Assembly: GCF_021462225.1 (NCBI RefSeq)
Contig: NC_061798.1
Span: forward strand, 23,024,820-23,088,819
Reading direction: 5' to 3'
DNA length: 64,000 bases
Source of the DNA: Girardinichthys multiradiatus
Taxonomy: Eukaryota; Chordata; Actinopteri; Cyprinodontiformes; Goodeidae
Part shown: piece after piece, positions 44,177 through 55,470 of the stretch
Numbering within the stretch: the stretch's first letter is position 1
How the letters are laid out: every line of letters begins with the position of its first letter
Notes under the pieces: generated by a model
Told to the model about the DNA's origin: nothing
Database searches by the model: none
Seen by the model: the letters and a program-made list of their open reading frames with translations, nothing else
Translations under genes and position numbers: made by a program

Positions 44177-46230
44177 AAAGAAAGCTAGATTTCTGCCTTG
44201 TCTACTGGTGTGAATGTTTTATAATGAATCACTGAGGTTGATTAATGATGTAAATAATATATAAAGTCAAATGTGGCTTTTTGTCTGGATAGATTGTATG
44301 CAGGTGGGTGGTAAATAAGTAGAATCAGGTTTTATTGATATGCCTTGTGTGTACATCAACGCAAAAACTGTCATGACAACTTGAGATGGTTCCCAATAGG
44401 AAAATTTAAAAAAAAAAGTTTTTTTTTTTTAACTGAGCTGTTGGTTGACTCGTATTGCGGATGCCCAGTCAGGAGTGACTGAGATGATCCTTGTGGTTCT
44501 GGGATCAAGGTAAAATCGCTCTCTTAAATAATGAACACAGTAGAATATAACTTCCTGGTTGCTGAGGCCAGCAGGTGATGATTGATATTCAGGGTCATCA
44601 CAAGGTGGTTTGGGGCCTTTTCATAAAGTAACAATGCATTTACTTTATTGCTTTCTGCATGCACCAAAACGTGTTTGAAAAGTTAATATTGCATTAAATT
44701 ATTTCCTTTGACAGAATATTTTGCTTGACTTTCATATCAGTTGAGTGTTTTCATGGGTTGCTTGCCTAGGTGCTGAGATTTAAAAAGTTACCATTTTAAA
44801 ACTGCTAAAGCTGTTATTCATATTATATTTGTGCCCGGCTGAAGTGCCCTGCTGCTCAGCTGGCTGAAAGAAGGCTACAAAGCTTTTGCCTAAAAAGAAA
44901 CGTGGTTGCTTTAAAATATTGTGTTAAAGCTGTTGTTAATAAGCAAGGTGTAAATTAGTTTGCAATGGGGTGAGGGATTGTACCACTAACCACGATTATA
45001 TACTTTTTCACCAGTAGCTTCTATACTTTTCTAACCTGCTGTTTTCTACTGCACACATTGCCAAATGTCCCTTTAAGTAGAATTTGAGTTGATTGTTTCA
45101 GGGATTATGTTGTCTGTTCAACTTTGTACACATCATAGACAAAACTGCAGCACTTTGCAAATGATTTAAGCCGCTCCCTTGGACCAGACCTTCTTTAAAA
45201 GCGATTTTGAACAACAGTTCTTCAGGTTTCAGAAAGTTTTTCAAAATGTTTCTCTGGACTTTGGCTGCTTTTTTTTTTAAACTATTGGTCAGTCCAGTAC
45301 CTGACTATTTCCATAGGAATGGTTTTAGTTCATTAGGCTCAAATCCGACCCATGAATCATTCAGTCACACAAAGTTCTGTAAACTTTAAATCAGTCCTAA
45401 TTAAAACTAGATATCATGAAAACATGAAAATGTAAAACTATTTCTGAATATTACAATCACCATATCAGTTTTGATTGACCCACATATCCTGACCTATATT
45501 TTTATTCTTTATCTTGATGTAGCCACCGATCTTTCTTAGCTTGACCATCTCAGCCAATTAAAAGTATGTATCGAGTGTTGATCTCGACAGCAGGGAAGTT
45601 CTATTGAACTGGTTAAAAGTATTAGCATGCTGCTAGATTTGTGTTCATGGTACCAATAAATATACCAAATATTGCAACTAAGCATTATATTGCATATGTT
45701 GATTATGATTTGATACATTGTGCAGCTCAACATACTTACTCTGATAACATTTTGATTAACCGATCATAGAATTTAAGCTCCAAACAACAATTAAATGACA
45801 ATTTTGTATGCAACAGAAAAATGAGAAGAAAAATACAGAAGGATGTGTTCTGACTTGTCAGTTGCCTTATGTGATGACCCCGGATGAATGTGTGTGTGAA
45901 AGCTTGTCTTTCGGAGGGATGGTTTTATCTTGATTAAATAATCATTTACAAGAAAAGCAAAACAAATAGAAAAAAAACCTCGCCATTACATGAAAGAAAC
46001 TATAAAAGAGGATTGATTGGTTCACACAGAGCAGTCTGACTTGTGGCTTAGAGGAATTAGCGATCGTTATTTGGGTTTGGAAAATGTGCATTTTTCGAAA
46101 AAAACCAAAAAAAAAAAACAAAACGCGTTTGTTCGTAACTTAGAAAAAGACAAATCATTGGAAATGTATTATTTTCTGCTGGAGGCCATGCAGAACATGT
46201 CGTTTTCCCTCTTGTCGTTCAACAGAGCGG

Positions 46231-46243
46231 CCACTAGGTGTCA
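46231..46243 (+). promoter_or_regulatory. CTCF-like motif between ctnnd1 and btbd18
   Basis: CCACTAGGTGTCA, one base off the core, followed by CTGC. It lies in non-repetitive-looking intergenic DNA. Confidence 0.35.
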
Positions 46244-47204
46244 CTGCACCGCACGAAAATGGTAACTCCTCTTCAGACTCGACAATAAACAGAGAGAGAG
46301 AGCTGTTGAAAATTCATGGATTCTTTGAAATGTTCAGAGTTTAACGCACATTTCATGAGGAAATGCCGAGTGAAGTTTAATCCTTCCTTAGACATCAACT
46401 TGCGCCACAGGAGAATATAAGTGAGTACATGAAAAACCAACCCGCTTAAGCAACTTTAGCTAACATCATCGACCAAGTTCAGGGTATATTCAGGCGGGCT
46501 GCTCATTACTAACGTATCTCATTGTGTTTGTGTCTTTTAACGATAACACGGAGAGTTCTTAATCTAAGTAAATACAACACCTAAAGATTCCTAGGCATTT
46601 TTTCTTTTCAAGTCCGTAAATTCATAAACTTGAACTCCAGCGTGCAGGAAAAAATAAATAAAAATGTGCTCCTTGCTCCACCTGTCACCGTTTGAGACAC
46701 AAACTAAATCGAAAACTATAATATGTATCCGAAATGTTCAGTCTGATTTAAAAAAGGTAATTATTAATTTCTAGGTTTGACTGTAGACCACAACATCTGG
46801 ATCTGGAAACTTGACGCTACAAGCTTAATTTTGCTTAAGGCAGCATCCGATTTAGTCGTAAACTCAACTCTTATTCTGCTAAATTGAACTGGAGCTGGGT
46901 TCATTTTGCATTAAGCAGTTTGTGAACAGTGGGATCATCTTGAAAACCACACTACCCAGGCAGACAGCTCAAACGTAGCAAAATAGTTTTTCGGGAACAT
47001 AGTTTAGAGCTTTTTTGTTTGTTTTTTGAGAGGACTTAAAATCACCTCATTAAAGTACAGGTTTAAAGCTAAAGTGGACAGTAGTTAAGAAGCCAAGTTA
47101 AATGCTTTCAGATCGCTCTCTTTCTGTTTTCACTAATTAACAATCAACTTGTCGCACTTCTTCTTGGCAGCAGGGCAGAGACACTTAACACCTCCCGTCC
47201 CTGA

Positions 47205-47226
47205 GCTGCTGCTGCTGCTGCTGCTG
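47205..47226. repeat. (CTG)7 triplet repeat
   Basis: Seven CTG units at the left edge of the dispersed repeat copy B; not in a gene. Confidence 0.9.
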
Positions 47227-47239
47227 GAAGTTTGAAAGC

Positions 47240-47615
47240 GGAGCTAAACCGGATGTAAAAGTATAACCTGGCCCCAGACCAATTTTGAAAAATCCCACCA
47301 AAGTGTGCAGTGCAAAAAGATCCTGTGGGGCCTATGGCCAAGTGTGGGGATGAGCAGAGGGACGAGGGAAAGTGACAGCTTGCTTATTTTGACATTTTGA
47401 AGCATGGAGAGTGATCGCCATGGACCTGTCTTTTGAGGTGGAGGATTTTTCACCCCCCTTTGAGGGAGACTTTTTTTTGAAACCCAGCGGGCCTGAACCT
47501 TATCAGTTCGAGCCGCTGGCTCAGAGGGCCCAAAGCCGGTGCTACCGAGGCAGTGGAGGACAGAATGGGTCCAGTTTCTGGGTGGTAATGTGATGTTGGC
47601 AGGAACAAACTTTCA
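47240..47615 (+). mobile_element. Dispersed repeat with a small open frame, copy B
   Basis: Matches 37723-38130. The frame is broken near its start (a stop in the MESD frame) but continues in another frame as LSFEVEDFSPPFEGDF and GPEPYQFEPLAQ. See copy A for the tentative family. Confidence 0.55.
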
Positions 47616-48999
47616 GAAAGTGTACATTTACTTGTAGATTTGTATTATCTGAAGTAAAGCATATGATCCAAGGTATAAAACATAAAACGCAATGATTGTA
47701 ATTCCAACTCCTGAATCCTGGCGTGTGTCTGAGTGAGATGGTTTCATACCCAAACGCGGGGGCGGTGACGTAGACATGTAGCAAGCTGTACCTTTGAACA
47801 AATAGTAAAATTCAACTGCAGTAGCCACTGTTCAACCTGAAGGGGGCAGCACTAAGATGGTTTTTAGGACAAATATTGCAGAGTTAAACAAGTTTGCATG
47901 ACAATGTAAACATTTGCACAGTAACACTAGGATAGCACCCTTGAGGCCTAATTTATACTGTTGAGCTGCAAAAAGAGTTGATTTGGGGTTTAGCTACTCT
48001 TTAAACTTTAACACATGGCTAATACAGCCAGAAAATAAATGGAATGAGGGAGAGCCGGGGGCCATTGTCCCCCTACTTTACAGTTCTGTTACTGACATCG
48101 CTATCTCTTTCCTCTCTCTCATGCTCTCGTTATCTATCTCTGGACCAGATTTCTGAATTGTTTGTGCCTCTTAAAACTGGACGACACGCGCAAAAGTAGG
48201 CGCAGAGTGATTTAGTGACATATACAATGAGGTCAGATGCGCAAAATAACACCTGCTGTGCAGTTTTGCCTCAATGAAGTCAAGTGCAGTACTGGGCGTT
48301 TCAGCACAAAGTTGCCAAAGTCTTGGAGGAGCAGATATCAGAGGTGTGTGTGTCTGGAAGTGACGGACAGAGATTTCGGAAGTGGGAGGGATGGGCTTGG
48401 TGCCATGTCTGTCAGTGCCATATTCATATCATTTCTCCACGTGTAGAAGTGCTCTATGTTTTGTTTGGAGTAGCTTTAAAGTTGAAAAGCCAGGCTCTTA
48501 CAAGTAGTTTGTTGCAAAAAGGAGAAGGTATTTCAGTGCCCTGTCAGCAAAGGTGGAGTAGTCCTTTCTCATATGCGGCCAGATGGGGGCAGAGCCTCAA
48601 AGTTCAGTTTTAAATCTCCTGTGTTTGTCATTTATCAGCTCCTCCTGTGGCTATAAATCCAGACTAGAACCTACACCGGGGGCAAAGGGTTTCCTCACCG
48701 AGGAATGTTTGTTTTCAAGGTCAGTGAATTTCTATCCTTGGAGGTGCTCCAGGTGGGACTAGATCAATGGAGAGAGGAAGCCCAAATCATCACACGACAG
48801 CAGCTCCTGGAGAAGCAGTGGGAACATTTCTGTAACTCCATCCTGGAGCTTATACTATATTATAATTAATTATATTTTATAATAATGATTACAAAATTAT
48901 TTGATTATATTAGATTATATGTGGTAATACTGATTAAAAATAAATTTATTTTATTTTTGCATTTTCCTTATCTTCCCTTCAATTTTCTGAGGCCCCTCT

Positions 49000-49012
49000 C
49001 GCCCCCTGGTGG
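49000..49012 (-). promoter_or_regulatory. CTCF-like motif, perfect core
   Basis: The minus strand reads CCACCAGGGGGCG, a full match to the CTCF core. It lies just before a LINE fragment, so it may have been carried in by repeat DNA. Confidence 0.4.
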
Positions 49013-49089
49013 CCCCCACTTTGTAAAACTGGCCTATAAGATGACTTGGATTGACAAACAGGCGGAGTAACTTCTGGCATCCGAATCAT

Positions 49090-49475
49090 TCCAGCAAACT
49101 GTAGTTTAATCACCTCCTCCACATTTACAAAGGCCCGACTGATAGCCTGGACCTCTGTGGGCTATACTGCCGGAGACGGTGGAAAGGGAAGAGAGCCGGT
49201 GTGCTTGTGTAGCTCAATAACTGCCTTTAATTTTAAAGGATGCATATTATGCTGTCACCAGGGCTGCTTTGGGACTTTCTGACCACTCTCTGGTCAACCT
49301 CATCCCAACCTACAGGCAGAAATTAAAAGCTTTCAAACCTGTGGTTGGACTGTTAAAAAGTGGACTGGTGAGTCAAAGCAGATGTTACAGGCCTGCTTTG
49401 ACTGCACAGATTGGACTGTTTTTAAAACTTCCCCCACTGATTTAAACCAACTGCTTGCCATCCAGGGAAGCGACA
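49090..49475 (+). mobile_element. L2/CR1-group LINE fragment
   Basis: Read on +: SLDLCGLYCRRRWKGKRAGV, then LGLSDHSLVNLIPTYRQKLK and ACFDCTDW-type wording ('GCCTGCTTTGACTGCACAGATTGGACTG'). This is the end of the endonuclease domain and linker of fish Maui/L2-like LINEs. Short and broken. Confidence 0.65.
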
Positions 49476-49559
49476 CTTAAATTATATATTTTTCTAAATG
49501 AGGCTTGAATTATTGAATCATGAACACTGACGATAACTGTAGCATGTGTGGCCTGGAGT

Positions 49560-49800
49560 GCTTTAGATGTTGCTCTGGTCTTTTTTTTTGTCCCCTCCCG
49601 AACAATGATGTGGTTCATCGGTGTGTCAAAGCCCTAGAAGTACAGTAGCATTGTAACCCTTTCCAGACTGATCGATGTCAATAACTTTGTTTCTCATTTC
49701 TTCTTGAATTTCTTTAGAACAAGACATATTTAGCTTTTGGTGATCTTTCTGCCTACTTCATGTTGTCAGACAGGTTCTGTTTCAGTTTCTTGATTCTACT
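49560..49800 (+). repeat. Dispersed repeat shared with 53030-53380
   Basis: 'GTAACCCTTTCCAGACTGATCGATGTCAATAACTTTGTTTCTCATTTCTTCTTGAATTTC' corresponds to 53286-53340 ('GTAACCCTGGTAAAATGTACGCGACTTTGTTTCTCATCTGTTCTTAAATTCC'). Likely a decayed DNA transposon common in fish; family not named. Confidence 0.5.
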
Positions 49801-50267
49801 TGATCTGATTTCTTGTATATAAGTTTGTTGATATGTTTTTTTTTTTTTCTTATTCTACATATCTGGCAGTAACGAGGCCATGGTGTGGTTATTTCAACTG
49901 AACCAAATCAAATGAGATTAATTACAGATAATTAGCAGTTTAACAAAGGAGGGAATTGCATTTACATGCAGGGCCAGGTTTGTTTGTACAACTTTTTTTC
50001 CAACAGAAATTCAACAGCATTTTATATTTACTCATTTTTGTCTGATATTAAAATTAGTTTGATCTAAAATATTTAAGTGAGACAATATATTTTCACAGCA
50101 GTATAATATGAGGTTTGATAAGGTTATGATTCTTTAGACAAACTCGGTTTTAAATCCTTGCATGTTCCTATATTACTTATTATTATTATTATTACTATTG
50201 TTGTTGTTTTCAGGTTATCAATAAAAAATATTTCTCTATCCGTGCTTTTTCTCAGAAGCTTGTGAAC

Positions 50268-50370
50268 ATGCAGAGGTTCTGGTGGCCCGGGTATGAAATG
50301 CAGCTTCTCGAACAGCTGCAGAGGCAACAAAACAGCGCCCAGTTCTGTGACACCCTGCTGCAAACTGAGG
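50268..50370 (+). CDS. btbd18: btbd18 coding exon 1
   Basis: Residues 1-34, MQRFWWPGYEMQLLEQLQRQ then FCDTLLQTE, the first strand of the BTB fold. The acceptor is at 50255 (TTTTTCTCAG), donor G|GTGAGA at 50371, ends in phase 1. Confidence 0.88.
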
Positions 50371-53300
50371 GTGAGACCACTATTAAAAGCTACATCAAGG
50401 AAACAAATGACAACTGATCCATTAAAAAATGTACTTTAAGTTTAGGAATCTTGAATATCAACTGTCCAACTTGTCTCTGTGAAGGTATCTCAGTCCCAAC
50501 CCACAGCTGTGTCCTCGCAGCTCTCAGCCCTTACTTGTCCCAGAGCTTGTCAGCCACTCCCTCCCCTCCATTGGGGCAGATGCGTCGGCTCCACCTGCAG
50601 GCGGTGACAGCCCAGACCTTACTGAAGCTCGTTGGCCTCCTGTACAGCGGGGAGCTGGAAGTAAAAAGTTGCGAGGAGCAGAACGACATGTTGGCTGCAG
50701 CCCACAGGTTTGGAATCTCAGACCTTGCATTAGGATGCGGAGATGAGGGGCGGAAAGGTGAAGAGCTCCTGGAAAGGAGGGAAAGGGTTCGCACGGAAGA
50801 AGGCACACAGTTGCACAAAAGTGTGAAAATGCAGGATGCACAGGTTCAGGCTGAGATGAGCGGAAGGACAGATGATGATCCTCATGTTAAAGGCAAAAGC
50901 TTTGTATCGATTGGGACACAAACCGTAAACAGCAGTCTGATGTCTGCAGCCAGTCCCGGCCATCTTTGTGGTCAAGCAACACCTCCAGCACTGCAGTGTG
51001 TATCTTCTGTAGCAACCGTTTCTACTTCCCTGCAACCTGAAAACATCACACAGTTTTCTTTTGCTTCTTACCCAACCATCCACAGCGATCCGGAGTCTAC
51101 AGCTGGGCAGTCCTCTGACTGTTTAATATACCCCTCATTCCCCTCAGCTTCATCCAGGTATATAGAGACCTTACCAACCTCCCTCAAGGCTGATGCCAGA
51201 TCACCAAGATCTCATAAAAAGAACAATTGCAAACAGTCACCTAAGTCTGGAGAGAGCGTCTCAGACCAACACAGGTCAGGACAGGAGGATGGAAACGCGA
51301 ATGTGGATGGAGGGACTTCTGCTCAGCTAAGAGGAGTCTGCAGGGAAAGGATACTTGGAGGAGAAAAGGAGAAGAGGAACTCGCATTTTATAGGAAGAGG
51401 AAAGAATCTTGAGAAGATGAAGCAGACAGAACAGGTGATGAAGACTGCTCAGATTCCCTTCAAGGTAAGACCTGCACACTGCTCTCAGAACAGAACACCG
51501 AACCAATTACAGGCAACAATAACCAAAAAATTATCTCCTGATGTTCATACACTCATAAGCATATTACAATCTACAAGTTGAAGCAAATTTTGGGGACGCG
51601 ATGCAATATAAGAAGTGCATCCTATAACAATCTTATTGGGTTGGATCTCTCTTTTTATAAAGAATCCTGGAAAATCCTCTTTCCACTTTAGAAAAAAATG
51701 TAGCTCCCAAAATTCAGAAATTTACCTTGTAAAATATAGACAGAAGTTACATGAAAGTTAATGAGCTGTTGAACGTGTTGCTGGGGTTCAAGATGAAAAC
51801 TTCATTAGATGTGTTTGTTTTGTGGCTGCATTGTCATGCCATCCCTGTTTTATATTCTTCAGAAACTGCAAATTGTTTGCAAACTGTAATACACAAATGA
51901 ATAAACCTGCAGGGATTTAAAGGGTGCTAACAGAGCTGTGGCTGGAGTACACGAAGAAACCTTATCATAAACCGTCAGTAAAACTCTGTGGTCTCCGCCT
52001 CAGGTGAAACTGAAGAGGAGGGCTAAAGGAGAGCTGTGGAAGATCGTGGGCCTGCAAGACGCAGATGAGATGGTGTCAGTTCTTACCACCATGAAACGGG
52101 TAGATACACATGGAAAATATCATCAGTTTGTTCTGTAGTCCATCTATTATATATTGGCCCGCTCCTGCTGATTGGTTCATTCAACCTAGTGGAGAGGGTT
52201 TTCAAGCATGAATGACCTGTTTAAGGTCACCCTACAGCATCTTAATCAGATTCAAGTCCAGACGTTTGACTAAGCCACTCCAAAATCTTTATTTATTTAT
52301 TTTTTAATCCATTCAGAGTTTCTTGAATGTAAGGTTATGAACTAATGGCCAGACGTTTCTGGATTTCCAGATTTTTCTAGTGGAAAGCAAAGCTCACAGT
52401 TACATCAATTTGGTTCGACTCCGGAAGAAGCAAAACAGTCCCCGTCCATCACACTGCCACCACCATGTTTGAGTGACAGTAAGATCTCTTTCTGACGTGC
52501 TGTTAGTTTATGCCCGATGCAACAGGACGCACAGCTTCCTAAACCATCCACTTTAGTCTCGTCAGTCCGCAAAATATTCTCCGGGAAATTTTTGGGATCA
52601 TGAAGATGTTTTTTACCCTAAGTGAGATGGTTAATTGCATTTTTGGTAAGCACTGGTTTTTACAGAAGCTCATTACATTCACCAAAGGAAAAACAAAATT
52701 CAAAAAAGCACTAATATGGCCCTTTTTTCAACTTTCACGAATCAAATAACGTTTTCACAAATCCCTACTAGTTTATACGATTCTGCGATTATTTCAGAAC
52801 AATCTAGTCCAGGTTTGAAGTGTCTACCTACTGTAGTTTTTAAGTTGGAGCAGATTAAAGATGCTTAAGGGGATGAAAAAATCAGGTGGAATAGCCCTTT
52901 AACTGTTTCCCGAATCGTAAGCTGCCATCTCGCAATTATGAGATCTTAATCATTAAAAAATACACAACTTTTATCTCAAATATGAGATGATCTCTTAATT
53001 ATGATAAAAGTTGTGTATTTTTTTCTTCTTTGATGAATTCAGTGATCTTCTGTAGGTTTTGGACTCTGAGCTGGATGCCGTTTTGCTCCATCTCTTTCTT
53101 CTTGTTGAATCACAAACACTGCCTGGCTGGTGATCTCTTGGATGAGTTGTCAATGGGCGCTCAGAGTAATTTTAACAGACCGGCCACTTCTAGGAAGGTT
53201 CTTCACTGTTCCATGTTTTCTTCCTTTGGGGATAATGGGTCTCAGGGTGATTCCCTGGTTTCCCAAAGCCTCAGGAATGGCTTTGTAACCCTGGTAAAAT

Positions 53301-55432
53301 GTACGCGACTTTGTTTCTCATCTGTTCTTAAATTCCTTTTAGATTGGAGCATAATGTCTTGCTTTTGAGATCTTTTAGTCTACATCGTGGTGTCGGACAC
53401 GTACTGTTTGAGTGATTTCCTAAATCCCCAGGTCTGGCTGTGTTCAGGCCTGGTTGTGGGGACATTAAACCACATAAAATGTGTAAAATCCAAGTTGATT
53501 TGTGATATAACGCAGAGCATATCTTGCTTTCCTTTTATCAAATCAGATGCTAGTTTCAGATCTGCTCAGGTTGTCTTTGTCTGGTATCAAAATCAGTTTA
53601 AGTGTGACAAAAAACCAAAAGCAGAAAAACTGTAAAGGGGCAGGTGCTTTTTCACAGTACTGCATTTAGTCATGAAAGGTATCCTAAAAAATATATCAAT
53701 GTTAGGTCATGATTTTGAAGTAAATAAATTAGATTATTAATGAAGATCCAGAAACTAACCGAGTTCCTTCTTTAACTTCATTTGTTTGTGATAAATCCGT
53801 CACTTGTATTTCTGTTGGTACGCTGTCTGTTTATTACCTAAACATGTATCAGAGATGTAGTTCAGATAAAATATGTAATGTATAAAACATTTTTATTCAG
53901 AGAAATTCAATCGTGGGACAGATTCCATGAAGTATTTGAAATTGTGTTTCATTTTTGACGAGGAAATATAACCTGTCTAGTTTCTGAGAATGTCTTCTTT
54001 TAGCACCTCCTACTGGTACCTCCTATCTTTATCCTCAGCAGGTCCAGTTAAGTTCTTCAGTCTGAAACCAGTCTGTTAGGGTAACCTCAAAGTGTTTTCT
54101 AGTGTTTTTTTTTTTGACCACCACAGGATAGTCGATGACTTCACAGTGAACACATTATCACCTCATCAGATGACAGTAGGACGCCCAGCGGCTGTATCAA
54201 AACAATGAACAAATGGTGCAGATGGTTTCCTTTAGTCACAATTGGAGCCTGAGAGCTGCATCTACTGATCAGGGTTTGCATGAAAAGAAACGACACACTG
54301 ATGTCACTTTAGTGAACAAATAATGTATTCATTGGCTCATTTGTGTCGTTTCGTCATTTGTGTTTCAGTGTCGTTTCTGTGAGAATTTTGGGGTCTTAAC
54401 AACTCCAACCTGTATAGGAAAGGTCAACTAAATAAAACTAAATGGTAAAAACGATTCTGTATAGATGAGACGGAGCAATAATTCTGTCTCCCCCGTGCAG
54501 ATTCTGCTATCAGTTATCAGTTCATGTTAAAACTGAATGTAACATAGAAAATCTGTTATTAAAAGCTGACGTGTGTCTGTTTCTGTAGAGTTGCTGCAGC
54601 CAGAAAACCCACTCGGCTCACTCCGTCCTTCCAGCCCATAACCCAGAGTTCCAGACGGTTCAACCCGTTTTCACTTCTTCCCCCCAACCCCTCCACCATG
54701 CCAGCCTCAGCTCTGACTCTGAAGCACGCTCCAACAGCTGCTTCTCAATGAATCAGAGCCACGAGCTGGAGTCCGAGAGCCTCTCTCCGCCTCCGGGCCC
54801 CGTGGAGGAGTCTGACGAGCAGATTGACAAGCTGTTGGAGGACATCATGATGAGCCTGAATATTCTGCCCGACTTGGACAAGAACTGCAAGAAGAAGCAG
54901 GCAAACTACGATGGCGTGCCGACCTTTTGCCAAGGCCCAGCTGCAGAAGACGGCGCTGGGGTGACCCCGCTGCATGCTGATGTCAGTGCAGCAGGTTTCT
55001 ACCAGGACTTAGAGACACATGGTGGCCACTCAACCACAGACACAGGTGGAAATCTTTTTAACAAACTGTTTTATTAATATAACAAAGCATTTTATGAAAA
55101 AAATATAATCTGTGATGGATTTACTTTTTGTTCCAAACTGGGATTAGTTTCTGTGTGTGATCTCTTGATTGATGGCGTTTTGCTGTAGTTTTTACTCAAT
55201 ATTGGAAGCTTCTGCTAACAAGTTGACATGAAAACCCATTTCTCTGCATAATCACACAACAGCTGCAGTCTTGGACCTTGGGGCAGGCAACATGGACTTA
55301 CTATTTCATCGTGATATTTTGTGGTATTTATTGTGGTAACGATAAAAGTGATGACAAAAAAAATTAACTTTTTATTTCAGTCTTTCGAAGGTAACTGTGT
55401 AGCGGTGACTGGATGTCACAGTGATCATGGTG

Positions 55433-55470
<38 letters not shown>

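Larger units (their letters stand above)
42351..44195 (+). other. ctnnd1: Probable ctnnd1 last exon and 3' UTR
   Basis: A long polypyrimidine tract and CCAG end at 42350. Joined in phase to exon 20 this gives RN and a TGA, a two-residue ending much like the short K-I ending of mammalian p120. Joined from the internal donor of exon 21 it would read on to a TGA at about 42407. About 1.8 kb of AT-rich sequence follows, with an AATAAA at 44171-44176 and an earlier AATAAA at 43813. A (TA)n run sits at 43832-43852. Confidence 0.6.
44200..50255 (+). other. Intergenic region and btbd18 upstream sequence
   Basis: Between the ctnnd1 poly(A) signal and the first btbd18 coding exon. It contains CTCF-like motifs (46231, 47836, 49000), a dispersed repeat (47240-47615), a LINE fragment (49090-49475) and another repeat (49560-49800). 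The first coding exon of btbd18 begins at an acceptor, so a non-coding exon and promoter must lie here or upstream, but none could be placed. 44200-46200 holds nothing recognisable. Confidence 0.6.
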
